Below are positions 23,377 to 34,977 of a DNA stretch of 64,000 nucleotides, in pieces. The notes under the pieces were generated by a model. That model saw nothing but the letters and a program-made list of their open reading frames with translations, ran no database searches and had not been told where the DNA came from. Source of the stretch: Myotis daubentonii. Lineage: Eukaryota > Chordata > Mammalia > Chiroptera > Vespertilionidae. The stretch lies in NCBI RefSeq assembly GCF_963259705.1, contig NC_081851.1:59976855-60040854 (forward strand). The letters are read 5' to 3'. The position numbers and the translations under genes were made by a program. Every line of letters starts with the position of its first letter. The first letter of the stretch is position 1.

Positions 23377-23611
23377 CAGTGATGGCAAACCTATGACACG
23401 CGTGTCAGAGGTGACACGTGAACTCATTTTTTTGGTTGATTTTTCTTTGTTAAATGGCATTTAAATAGATAAAATAAATATCAAAAATATAAGTCTTTGT
23501 TTTACTATGGTGGCAAATCCCCAAAAATTTCTGTATGTGACACGGCACCAGAGTTAAGTTAGGGTTTTTCAAAACGCTGACACGCCGAGCTCAGAAGGTT
23601 CGCCATCCCTG
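23377..23611. mobile_element. Nonautonomous hAT element
   Basis: The ends CAGTGATGGCAAACCT and AGGTTCGCCATCCCTG are inverted repeats with two mismatches. The flanks GCTTAGGC (23369-23376) and GCCTAGGC (23612-23619) match at 7 of 8 bases, the hAT duplication size. The interior carries GACACG words inverted near each end and no coding sequence. Confidence 0.85.
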
Positions 23612-23839
23612 GCCTAGGCACATCCACAGGCTTCTCCTGCCTAGTAATTTGTGATGTTCTTTCAGAAGGCCAGCACACTGCCCTCTGTTAACGGATAACT
23701 TTACGTCTATAGCACTAAGAGTTTTTCTGAAATTCTTTTACTTTTGACAAAGATTGTACATGTCTGCCTAGTATTTATGGGCATTGTCACAACGAAGGAA
23801 CATTCAAAAGTGGCAAAAAAAAAGACGACACTTTTTGTA

Positions 23840-23955
23840 GTCTTGGTTCTTACTAACTGTATAACCTTGCCAAAGTATTAAACCTTTCTGAATTTTGGTT
23901 TTATCATCCTTGGAAGGAGAGCTTTGGACTAGGCAGGTGCTAAGACATTGTCCAA
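23840..23955 (+). repeat. MIR SINE remnant
   Basis: CTTACTAACTGTATAACCTT, then AAACCTTTCTGAATTTTGG, matches the MIR core on the + strand. Confidence 0.6.
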
Positions 23956-24258
23956 CATTGGAATGTGGGGGCCCTTTCCATGGCTGTCATAGTTCTGCAA
24001 CATCCCGATGGCGTTGAGCTTCATGGACCACACAGCTTTGGCAATGAACACCTACCCGGCTTGCTTAAATTAAATATTCAGCACAATAACAGTATATAGC
24101 CATATCTATTCTCCTAGAAGGAAAGGGATGAGAAAAAAGTCTTCAAATATAGGCTCCAAATACAGCCTAGGAAATATAGTCAATAACCCTATATAATAAA
24201 AGGCTAATATGCAAATCGACCAAACGGTGGAACGACTGGTCGCTATGACGCACACTGA

Positions 24259-24272
24259 CCACCAGGGGGCAG
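24259..24272 (+). promoter_or_regulatory. CTCF core motif match inside the Helitron
   Basis: CCACCAGGGGGCAG fits the CTCF core consensus (CCASYAGRKGGCRS) at every position. It is the left arm of a perfect inverted repeat. In vivo binding is inferred, not shown. Confidence 0.55.
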
Positions 24273-24288
24273 ATGCTCAATGCAGGTG

Positions 24289-24302
24289 CTGCCCCCTGGT
24301 GG
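24289..24302 (-). promoter_or_regulatory. Second CTCF core motif match, opposite strand
   Basis: The minus strand reads the same CCACCAGGGGGCAG. It faces the first motif 16 bases away, making a convergent pair within one Helitron. Confidence 0.55.
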
Positions 24303-25135
24303 TCAGTGCGCTCCCACAGCGGGAGAGCCGCTCAGCCAGAAGCCAGGCTCATGGCTAGCGAGAGCAGCGGCAGTGGTGTGAGCCTCTCCCGCCTCTGCAG
24401 CAGCGCTAAGGATGTCCGACTGACAGCTTAGGCCCACAGGGAGCAGGCCTAAGCCATCAGTCAGACATCCTCTGAGGGCTCCCAGACTGCGAGAGGGCTC
24501 AGGCTGGGCTGAGGGGACCCCCCACTCCACGCTGAGTGCACAAATTTTGTGCACCGGGCCTCTAGTACAAAATAATATTCAATGTAAACTGTAATTGAAA
24601 AAACATTTTTTTAAAGTGTAGCCTCCAAGAAACTGAGATGATGACTTTGAAAGGGTCTCTTTTCTTCCTGCCCCGTGACTGGAGCTTGAATGCCCGTGGG
24701 ACCCCCTACAGTAAAAAGGCAGGCATTCAACACGAGGCCAGGCTGGTAGGTGCAGTTACCTGTCCTCACTCACTGTGCTTCACAGTAGTTACAATCAAAC
24801 ATGTGACTTCAGCTAAATAAGAGTGAAGGACATGGTCTCCCAAGCCCTCCAAACAAAGATGGGAACTAGTTCTGTCACCAGTCTTTCATCCATGCACGCT
24901 CTGTGGAGTAATAAGTGCTCTCAATTAAACTGAATTACTTAATAGCAAAAGCTGTCAGCCCTAGGGTTCCCCCAGATAAATAATTCACTGGAAAGTACTG
25001 TCAACCTGAAGACTGATCCATTCCATAATCCTAAATAAAACATAACAAAAATGGCATCTCACATGAGTTCCAAGGGATTGCCATGCAAGCTGGTCTAAGC
25101 AGGTATCTTCCTAGCATTTCCTCTGTTACTGATCA

Positions 25136-25340
25136 TCATTACTGAGGAGACACCCTCATCATTTAACATGTCAACCCTGGGTCATAGGAAAATCCCATTT
25201 AAGCAATTAAAAGAATAATCCTGCTGGGTCAGGTTTAAGAACCTCAGTGTGACTATAGGACAGTCAAAATAAAAGGTGGGGGGAGAGGGTGTTGGAGATT
25301 GGAGTTTTCATTTTGCTGTTTCCTGAGTGACTATAATAAT
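25136..25340 (+). repeat. Direct repeat, copy 2 (~205 bp)
   Basis: The partner of 22630-22833, about 94% alike by eye over the first 100 bases and less after that. The hAT element and the Helitron lie between the copies. Confidence 0.85.
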
Positions 25341-25499
25341 TATTAATTTTCCTTACCTGAAAATCATAAGTTGACAGGTTTGTGAAAAAGTGATGTGGCT
25401 TCATAAAAAATAGTAGTTACAACTGCCTTAAAGAAAGTCTTTCAAAAGCCTGTATCATTATGAAGTTGGGGCTCACTTTATGCTTAAATAATGTTACCA

Positions 25500-25700
25500 T
25501 TTATAGCCAGTACTTTACATACCTCGTTTCTGTTCTGCACAGCTCTACCATGAGGTCAGTATTTTTGTCCTAAGTTTACAATTGAGAACCCTGAAGCCCA
25601 ATGCGGTGGCTAATTAGTGTCACACAACTAGCAAACGGCCAGCTGAATACGAAAACCCACCTGAGTCCAGCAGCACGTACGCTTTTAGCACAACCTTCGG
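25500..25700 (-). repeat. MIR SINE remnant
   Basis: Minus-strand MIR order from GCCAGTACTTTACATACCTC through TTTACAATTGAGAACCCTG to TGTCACACAACTAGCAAAC. Confidence 0.75.
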
Positions 25701-26914
25701 TGTCACTCCGACAGCTTTCATTCGGGTCTTAAGTGGCCAGTTTTGCGTGAGTTGATGCAGACAAAAGGGACAAAGTTGATGAGCCTTTCACTCTCAGCTG
25801 CACGTGGGGAAGGGAAGGGTCTGGAAATGAGTGTGCAGGCATTGCAGAGAGATGCAGAAGGACCAGGGGCAACGTCAATCATGGAAAGTAGGCACAGCCA
25901 CTGCACGTCCTAGAAAGCCCAAGTTTAAGCCCATCACGAGGAACCCAGGGGGACTTCCTGTGACCTTAGGGATTGCATTTATATCTGCTGCTAAAAGATA
26001 CGTCAGGCCTTCCGAAGCAGAATTGACTCGATGCCCACCCTGTCCTCTGAGCTCCTGCTGTGTCCCTTTGGTACGATGAGTTATGCCGGTAGGTTTTCAT
26101 GCTTCTAATCGCTAGGTGCTTGAACTAATAAGAGTAGCCGTTATTTTAAACTCTGAACAGGAGATGTGAGGAACACTGCTGTCCTTCAACTTAGTTCTCA
26201 TCCCTTTTTTCAACATATGGCTAAAATCGTCACTTTTTTTGTAATGATGCTTTAACATGGATGGCAAATAAAGCATTTAATGTAAAAAATAAAAAATACT
26301 AGGCCCATATTGGTAGGGAGGCAACGCAAATCTGGGATGCCTATCAGCTTTAAAATGTCACTGATAGCAGGATACCATATAGAATCAGGTAGCTTCATCT
26401 CTCAGCTCCAGAACGAGGCAGGCCAGCTACCCAGGGGTGGGAGCACAGAGGGCAGGAGAAAGGAGCAATTATTTTCTGGCCCCTGGGTATGCTTTCGTTG
26501 GTATTTCTGAAAAGAATATTGGCTTGTTGGGCTGTTTTTCTCTGAAATTGCTTATTGCACAATCTGGAGGAGAACACTGTGTCGGAAGGCTCCAGAGTGA
26601 TTCAGCACTCTCATTTAAGCCCGAAGTCACGTCTCTAATGCGGCTTTTGTCTGGAGAGGCGGCAGCTCAGCTCTGCAAACAATGCGCCATCACTGGATCC
26701 AGCAGCTCTTTTGTGGGCAAGGCTGCTGTGATGCAGATTTTCGTTGTGAGCACAGTTTTCGTTGTTGCTTATTAATCAATGCACCAGGCCTGGGGGGTTT
26801 TCACCCCCAAGTGTGAGCCTTTGTACACGGCTTTTAGAGGAGGAAACATTTCAGCATAATCCTAAGAGGCGGAAAGAGGGAAAAACTTAGCCAATGTGTA
26901 CCCATGCGGGCATG

Positions 26915-26938
26915 CATACACACACACACACACACAAC
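26915..26938. repeat. (AC)n microsatellite
   Basis: A short CA array of about 24 bases. It encodes the His/Thr run in an otherwise unsupported 166-codon open frame. Confidence 0.9.
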
Positions 26939-27489
26939 ACCCCAAAGGCAGGGAAACGACTCATAACAGTGACTTGCAGCATAAATTCTTGCTGTTCACA
27001 GCCTGCTCCCGCGATAAAGACCTCATCATTCTGGTTCCTGCAATCACAGCTTTGACACACACTCCCCACCCCTTGCCTCTCTTTTACTTTGCCTGTGTCT
27101 GGTCATGTCCGGCTGGTCTTGAGACCTGTGAGAGCATCGTAGACCAGAATCCCAGCACAGGGCTGAAAAGGAGCTTACAGATCAGCTCTTCCAACTCTCC
27201 TGGCTGTGGTCAACAAGGACCTGAGACCAAAGAGGGAAAGAGCGTCATCCTAGGTCACGGAGAGGCTGTTTTAGAATCTCAGGTTCTTGCTGGAGCACCG
27301 CATTGCTCTCCTTTTTGTCTTGGAGTTCGCATTGGTGCAGCCAGTACCCTAGCCCTTATTCCCTTGATGTTACCTAAGGACCCCGGCGCTTCTTGATGAT
27401 GTGATGCTTCAGGATTAGGCAAAGCGAAGACCCAAAATTTTCCTGGGCCAAAAATGTAAAGGCACTGAATGGGGCGGCCCTGCCACTGG

Positions 27490-27645
27490 TGCACAGTTGT
27501 TTTGTGTTCACACCAGCCTCACAGCAGCCCTGTGCAGGAGGTGTTCGTGAACCCATTTGTGAGATGGGAAAATGGAAGGTAGGATTCACACCCCGGCCCA
27601 GGGCTGTGATTCCCAGGCCAGTCCTCTTTCCATCTTGTCACGAGT
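27490..27645 (-). repeat. MIR SINE remnant
   Basis: CCTCACAGCAGCCCTGTGCA, GTGAGATGGGAAAATGGAAG, and the TTCCATCTTGTCA end fit an inverted MIR. Confidence 0.6.
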
Positions 27646-27689
27646 GTGTCTCCGAGAGTATAATGCCTTAAGCCGCAGGCTTAATTCCA

Positions 27690-28280
27690 TTCTTGGCCCT
27701 TTGCTCTTGCCCCAGGGCCTGTGCACAGGCTAGTTCCGCTGCACGGAAGGCTTTCCCTCCACATCTGGATTTTCTCATCCCTAAGGTCTCAGCTCACAGA
27801 TCACCTCCTCAGAGGAGTTCCGCATCCTCCCAGCCACGCTTCATTTTATCACCTGACTTCATTGTCCTCAGAGCCCATACTGATATCTGAAGTCATCGTG
27901 TTTGTTCGTTCATTTTATTTATTTTTTTAAATACAGGGCCTTGATCGGTAACAAGCTGTGTTTACTATCTATTCAGAGAGGAAGGGAGAGGGAGAGAGAG
28001 ATAGAAACATCAATGAGGAGAGAGAATCATTGATCAGCTGCCTCCTGCATGCCCCACAGTGGGGATCGAGCCTACAACCTGGGCATGTGCCTTGACCAGG
28101 AACCGAACCATGACCTCCTGGTTCATAGGTTGATGCTCAACCACGGAGCCACGCCAGCCAGGCCGTTTGTTTTATTTGACTACTATCTCTTGTCCCTGGG
28201 AAGTTCCTTTAGGCCTATTTTTCTGCATTTCCAAAGCCTGACACAGAAATGATTAATAAATATTCACGGAACAAATGGAT
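27690..28280 (+). mobile_element. L2 LINE 3' end, split by a SINE
   Basis: The left part (27690-27910) has the order CCCTTTGCTCTTGCCCCAGG, AAGGCTTTCCCTCCA, AGCTCACAGATCACCTCCTC. The right part resumes after the SINE and ends with the A/T-rich segment at 28251-28277, typical of L2. A Ves SINE occupies the middle. Confidence 0.75.
27911..28162 (-). mobile_element. Ves SINE inside L2
   Basis: The minus strand starts GGCCTGGCTGGCGTGGCTCC and contains the tRNA-like boxes, then a purine/pyrimidine tail. A 30-base stretch (about 27937-27966) in the tail region is not usual for the family. GTTTGTT-like bases flank both sides. Confidence 0.85.
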
Positions 28281-29509
28281 GGTACAAATAAAGTCCCTCT
28301 TTCAACCACTTTATTCCTTTAGAAAATTTACTATGGATATGGGTCCAGGTTGGGGGTTCAGTCTAGGCTTATGGTTCAAATTAGTGACCTGCAATGTTTT
28401 TTAGAGTTCAGATCTATACACTTAATAGCATTTGCACTGTGCCTTAACCAAATAAAGAAGATAGGCCACAGACTTAGCGGGAATGAGAGAGAAAGAGATC
28501 TCTTTAAGATGGTTCACATTGAAGAATAGCACCACAGCAGCCTGATTCAGGTTATTATTGGTGAAAGACTAAAAAGCCACTGGCAGACAGACAAACTTGA
28601 TTGTCAACACCCACTTACCCAGCCTACTCTCTTAAAAAAAAAGGTATTCATGAGCAGTGAGGGCATGGAGATATTCCATCTGAATTTTACTAATGAGCTA
28701 ATCCTCCCACAACAAGCAGATATTACTACATATAAGATCATAACTTCTCTTAAAAATCTCAATTACTTATTAACAGCACCAAAGAGAAAGTTCGGGATGG
28801 CTAGCCTCGATTTTCCAGGACAAGAAATGGAAGCACGAGGCGCATCTGTGAGGTGCCCAGGAGCACGTCACTCATCAAAGCCTCTGTTACCTGCGGAGGA
28901 CCCTGATCACGGGGATCTCTTTGAAAATCACAACAGAGAGGAGAGAAAGGGCAAGCAGGTGAGGGGTGCTCCAAGGCGCTGCAGTCACTTTGTACTGTGC
29001 AAACCGAGGCCATGGTCAGAACCTCAGATTCTCAGCTATGGTCACCACTTTGCCAGCAAATCAACTCACAAACCCATCGTTAGAACAAAGTCCCTTCAAG
29101 GGTTCCTGAGACCAGGAAAGCAGTCGCCGAGGAGGGGAGTTGTCGTTGCTGAAGGTCTAGAGTCCTTCCCATCTGCTACACAGAGAGATAGGTACCTGCC
29201 ACCCGCTTCACAATAGGGCCAATATAAACCACTACGGGAGAATTTTTCCCAAAGATGAAAGGGAAACCAGACTCATTAGGAAGAAGAAAGGACGTAGAAC
29301 CAGCCATTCGGGGGAATGTTTTCCCCCCCAAAAAATTCAATAATTTATATATGTTGCCATATACAGAGGGTTTTTTAAGAGGTAGTTATTTCCCTATTAC
29401 ACTGTTCATAAAACAGCCAAATGGACTTAGATGTTATCAGAATGGATTTGTCTGGACAAACCACAGTGATGTTTCTCTCAGGAATCCATGGGTCAAGTCA
29501 TGGCAGTGA

Positions 29510-29695
29510 AGTAGTAGAAAGAGTCTTAGATCTCATAAGCATTATTTAAACTCTCCGAGCCTCCATTTCTTCATCTTTGAAATGGAGAAAACAATACCTA
29601 CTCTTCACAGGTTGCTGGGAAGATTAAGCGGGATGTATGTGTTTTCCCAGGTGCATGAAGGAAAGCACTCACTAAGTAAACCCAAATTCACAGAT
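29510..29695 (+). repeat. MIR SINE remnant
   Basis: CCTCCATTTCTTCATCTTTG, AAATGGAGAAAACAATACC and TGGGAAGATTAAGCGGGAT follow the MIR core. Confidence 0.75.
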
Positions 29696-32600
29696 TAATC
29701 ACAGCAGCATCTTAAAATCCAGATGGTCTTCAGACTCCTTGCCTGTGGGGCAGCCGCTGATACACATCAGCCCAACCCTTTATATAAATGTCAACATTTT
29801 CCTAGGGTTTAGCGTGGAGCAGTTTGCTGAAAACTGAAGGGCTATTGCTGCCCAAACAGTTCATCCATGACTCAACTTCCCACACTCCAGGAGGCTAATT
29901 CACTCAACTTCTAATATTTACAAAGTGTTGCCAGAACCCTCAGGCCGATCTTAGAACCCAGTGTGCCCACATACTACCCACTGTACCTAAACCAACTAAA
30001 CGAGCAGGGGCATCTAGGCAAGCTGAGTAGCAGTTCTACTTGTTGAGGGTTCATTTTTTAGGTGCTCAAGTCTGTAGGGAACAGGCTTCTCTATTGCAGA
30101 AACCTAAATTGCTGCGAATCCTACAATCCGTAAAGGGCAAGAGGACACTGAATTTCAAGATTCTCAGAATGATGTGGAGTCATTTTACAAGAGACAAAAC
30201 TTGCGGCAAAAACTCACAAGACTTTCTATGTCCACCTATGCTCTTTTAAGAACACTCAGAGCACGTAGAGGAATTCTAAAAGAGAGATAGGCTGAACAGT
30301 CGATTTTTAGCTTTAAACTGACTCATTTTGCCAGTAGTCGAACTTGCAGAGAGCTGGAACCCCTTAGTGGATCTGCTTTTCATTTTGTCAGTGGCTGCAC
30401 TTGCCGAGAAATATTTCTGTCACCTTAGATATTTCTTGGGCTGTATTAACCATCCTAACAAGGTCCATAATGGCCTGAGCTGGCAAGCATTTTGTTGTTT
30501 GTGGAAATTTTCACCCAGGAGGTCATTTGTCCAGACAGGGTTGGAGGTTATTCACAGAGAGTGCGTTGCATTCTCACATCGTTTCAGGTACTGTCACACA
30601 TCACCTGTGCCCCACCCTCCAGCTACGAGCAGTAACTAGCACTGATACTCAGGGACAGATGACCCACCGCTATCTCTAGCTTGAAAGTAGAGGGTGGGAA
30701 TGATTAATAGGACCTATGCCGGTGTCCCCTAAGAACGGGCCAGCAGTCCAAGTTACAAGTCTACAGCAATCTTGAACTCAGTCTCCTCAGTGTGGGTGCC
30801 CTAGCACAGTAGATTCCAGGCATGGGAGCTCCACACTAATTTGATTCCACACTGGCTAGTGCAGAGGGACCTCTCAGCAAGGCACCAGCCTTGCCCTCAG
30901 GCCTTTGGCTGCCTGGGATGAGGACAGTAGGACTAGAACCCAACAGCAGGGCTCACATCCTCTCCAATGACCCCCAGCCACACCAAGAGACATTTTTCAC
31001 AATCGAAATACATTGTGAAGGATTCGAGAAGGAGCGTTTTTAGAAAGAGCTGCTATGAAGTCAAGGTACATGTTTTCTAATGACAAGGTTTAACTTGGAC
31101 TGAAAGATAGTAAGTAATCATTTGAATAGATGAACGATTGTGCGGGTATGTCCCCAAAATGTATTACACCAGTGTGGGAAATGGAAGACGTGACCTAGAA
31201 AGGCATTGAAACAGTGGGTTTTTGTTCATTGGTATGTGTAAGTAGGCTCTATGGATGACAATATGCAATGTGACCGCCAAAAACCCAGTGCATGTATTTC
31301 TAAAACTTAACGTGTCCAGAAAGAGAAAGGGAAAAGGCCTGCCCCAGAGCAAACCCGTTAAGTGCCTCTTGGAGTTGCATTCAGCTCCAGGCACCATGTT
31401 CTGAAAAGGAAAGTTGTGACTGACAGCGCTCAGAGGAGCATGACCAGCCTGACACAGCATCCGGGGCTGAGGACTGAGAGTGATGTGAAAGTGACCAGCT
31501 ACAAGCGCCTGAAGGAATGTCATGTGGAGCCAGATTGGATTTATTCCGTACGGTATAAGGGATGGGTCCTGAACAAATTAGTGGAACCTAACAGCCCAAG
31601 CTGACAGCTTGAACTGCTCCGACTTGGGTTGGGAGATCATAAATGCCCTATTAGCTGAGACTCTGACCATTTGGCGGAAATTTAAAAGAAATTCACGTTA
31701 AATAGGGAGTTGACCTTGGTAAGCTCTGAACCCCTCCCAGTGCTTTAAGTTCAGTTATTTTCTAATACCCATGTTTCAGTGGACAGAAGCAAATACCTAC
31801 CTTTTCCCTCTGTGCTTTGGTAACCCATAGATCTATAAATTTGAGTAAATTGTGTTTTGAGGTCTCTATTGATAGGAATTATCTTGTAATATATTGGTCA
31901 GAAAATTCCAGATATCTACTTTTCATCAGAGAATATATAAGTAAATGCTTCCTGACCACTAGGTTATACGGAAATGTTTATAGCATTTCTCCTAACTCCA
32001 GAACAAGAGGTATATTCTTGTTTAGGAATGTATCTTAGGTTATTAAATTTAGTGGCTTATAGAAATCATTTAGGGTTAGAAGAGATGGATAAAATTTTTC
32101 TCTCTAGAAATTATATATAAGCATGTAAAAGGGAAAAGGAGATGAAAGACGTTTTAAATCACTGAGTGAGCAAGACACTAAAAGCCACTGGGCTTAACTC
32201 AAGCCCTTGTATATCAAATACACACACATCCTGATACCAGAGAATAAAAAGTCATCACAATTAAATCACAGTTCTCTTTTTTTTTTCTCTTAAAAGTGAG
32301 AAGGGATAAATTAGCTGATTACTATGGTCTCTTTTATCTTAAATATTTTATGATTTTGTCAGAACCTCTGAAAGTGAAGAGAAATGGAAATGCGCAACAG
32401 AAGAGTAGAATTTGATTTGTAATGACTGTGTATCAGGTTGCAAAAGAAAGTGATAGGTATGGAGGAGAAAGCCCATTCCATCAAGTTAACCTGTTAATCT
32501 GTTTAAAGACAACAACGTTGGTGCTCAGAAATTAAAAAGACACAAAATTGAAATCAACCCCACTTGGTAAAAAAGGAACAAAATTTTAGAAAGAAATTAT

Positions 32601-33399
32601 GCCCAAAACAATGTGTGTAGAATGAAGAAAACCACTGTAGTGATCCAGCTTCACAGCTAATGGTTTGTATATTTCACAAGGCTGCTAAGTAACACTTGTT
32701 GGGCTCGTAAGATCACATGGGTGACCGTGTGATTGACCACAGGTGTCATCCTTATATCCATCCTTCCACACTTCTGGAAAGTGTTCTGATCATTCTCTCT
32801 GTTCCATAGTGGAGGATTCTCTTTGTAGAGGAAAAAATGGACTAATAATTATAGATAGAAATGAATACCTGGAAGGAATCGAAGGTCAGACATTTCCTCA
32901 AATGAACAGCAGCGTATGTTCCCCAAAGTACTTTCTATTGCAGATTTGTGATAATATAGGCAATTTTGCAGATTCTAGAGTGGAGAGCTAGATGCAAGCC
33001 AGGATGTTTGATTCCGAACTAGGCCGTTGACCTTTGACAACTAGAAATGAAAATAGGAACTTGTCACATGTAAATCCCAAATTCCAAAATGATCCCAACC
33101 ACGATTCCCTGCCTTTATTTATTGTCTTATTTCCTGGTTTAGTTGGTTCCCAAGAGCTTGAGAAAGAACATGTGACTGACTCTGCTGAAAAGATATGACA
33201 TCTAGAAAAGAAATTGTATTTAGAAAGTAATTTAGAACACAAACATTACTAAGCAGTGTTTTCACATTCCTTGGGGAAAATAGCAACATTGTTTTAATAG
33301 AGCATTTAGGCATCAGAAGAGATTGCAGATTCAAACTTTGAATCAATATTTGACAGATGCTATACCCCTCAACTGGCTTCAACAAGACATCATATGCAG

Positions 33400-33605
33400 C
33401 CAGTAGTTCCCAGGCTGTGAGATCAAATCCCAACTCAGCCACCCGCCAACTGTGTCATTATTTTCAGAAAGCTACTTAAATTCTCTGAATTTCATTCCTG
33501 TTCTTCACATGCACGATGGGATTAATAATGCCCACCTCTCAAGGTCACTGTAAGAATTAAACAAGCTCAGGTGTGGAGGAACGTTTAGCTAAGTGCCTGT
33601 CACTT
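33400..33605 (+). repeat. MIR SINE
   Basis: A well-preserved MIR: GAGATCAAATCCCAACTCAG, CCAACTGTGTCATTAT, TGGGATTAATAATGCCCACC, and AAGTGCCTGTCAC near its end. Confidence 0.82.
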
Positions 33606-33799
33606 AGTTAGACACCCCATCATGTTTTCTCCCTCTGTTTCTTTCTTCTTTTCTTTTCTTAAAATCAAGCAGCTTGGAGAAGCTGTAGAAGCTGTAGCAA
33701 TAATGTTTCATTCAAGCAGAATATAGGTCTGTGAAATCAGGAAACTCAGGTCCAGCTGATCACTGCCTTCCTTCTGACAATAACAGTGAGGGAATATGG

Positions 33800-34015
33800 C
33801 ACATCTGCCTGCAAAGAGGTTTGCAGCTTTACAAAGGACGTGGACGTTTCCTCTTCTAGCCCTCATGACAGAAGGCTCTGTGGTGTGGGAGCTAGGAAAT
33901 CCATTTGACAGATAAGGACCTGAAGCTCTGGACGGTCAAGAGTCTTCCCCAAAACAAGCTATCAGAACTAGAAATTAATAAGTTTTCTGACCCGAGTGTC
34001 TACGACACTCCAGCA
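33800..34015 (-). repeat. MIR SINE remnant
   Basis: Minus-strand MIR order: TTTACAAAGGACGTGGACG, then TTTGACAGATAAGGACCTGA and GTCAAGAGTCTTCCCC. Confidence 0.65.
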
Positions 34016-34915
34016 GTGTCTTTTTCTATTTCTCAAAGCTCTCCCTGAGGCCAAACCCTGAGCATCTCCAGCGGGATGTACACCAATCTCTGGTTTACTT
34101 TAGATGTTATGTCACCTGCAGGTGCCAAGCCCAGGGGTTGCCTTCCATGATCACTTGTGCTGATGATAGTCTGTGTTCGTGCTCCAGAGCAGGGCCAGTG
34201 CAAGCACTCTTCTATCAATAGCGGAAGTGATCCTCTCCACTACTTGTGGTTTTAACGATTCGGCTATTTTTGTAGTTATATTTTTAGGATGTCCAACATG
34301 TATCAAGGAAACCATGTAAAAGGCTATGGAGCCGATTAATCAAATACAGCTTTTTTTGTTATCTTTCCATTAGTAGAATCCATAAAGCTGAAAAGAAGGA
34401 TTCTGAGATAAGAGGATCCTTTGCTTGGGCTCCTATAAAAGGAAACCCACCAGCCTGCCGTCTCTGCTAATGCAGAGGAGGGGCTGGAAAGAATGACGCA
34501 GCCTCCAGTGACCTGGGCTGGCCTGCCTGCAGAACTGGCAGATTACCATCAACTTTGCTGTCACATAAAAGATGCTCCCAGCTTGGCTTTTTTTTTTTAA
34601 TGCTCCACTCATCTTTGCAAGGAACACACTTTTAAGTATAGTCCAGATGGTGATAGATGAACATGTTTCTTTGTCCTTCTCCAAGACAGGGTAATTGTGC
34701 ATCACCCATGCAGGCAGTGGTCATTTTTAATATTTAAATGACATCTGAGTTGGAGATTAAAATCTGTAAAGAGGAATGAGATCCTAGGGAAAAAGAAGGG
34801 AAAGCCACTTCTACTTTCAAATGCAGTAAAGCAGATGCGCCTCCCATTCCAGACATAAGTATTAAAATATTTAAGATTCCCTGTAATGCTAGAAGCCCAC
34901 AGGAGGAAATCTCAA

Positions 34916-34918
<3 letters not shown>

Positions 34919-34974
<56 letters not shown>
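34919..34974. repeat. (TC)n microsatellite
   Basis: A perfect 56-base CT dinucleotide array, a homopurine/homopyrimidine mirror-repeat tract. It produces Glu-Arg runs in spurious minus-strand frames. Confidence 0.97.

Positions 34975-34977
<3 letters not shown>

Larger units (their letters stand above)
24187..24565 (+). mobile_element. Nonautonomous HeliBat-type Helitron
   Basis: The 5' end CCCTATATAATAAAAGGCTA, followed by ATATGCAAATCGACC, and the 3' end GCACCGGGCCTCTAG followed by T match vesper-bat HeliBat elements. The terminal 3' palindrome GTGCACAAATTTTGTGCAC is at 24536-24554, just before CTAG, as expected for a Helitron. The host bases are A before and T after, and there is no target duplication. 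Two internal inverted repeats are present (24256-24306 and about 24408-24473). No Rep/helicase coding sequence is present. Confidence 0.93.

Noticed and set aside
26896..27396. 166-codon + strand open frame
   Set aside because: It begins in an AC microsatellite and has no recognisable domain.
28650..29216. 188-codon + strand open frame, longest unassigned in the window
   Set aside because: Composition and content resemble no protein, it has no splice or promoter context, and it lies in intron; part overlaps MIR-like sequence.
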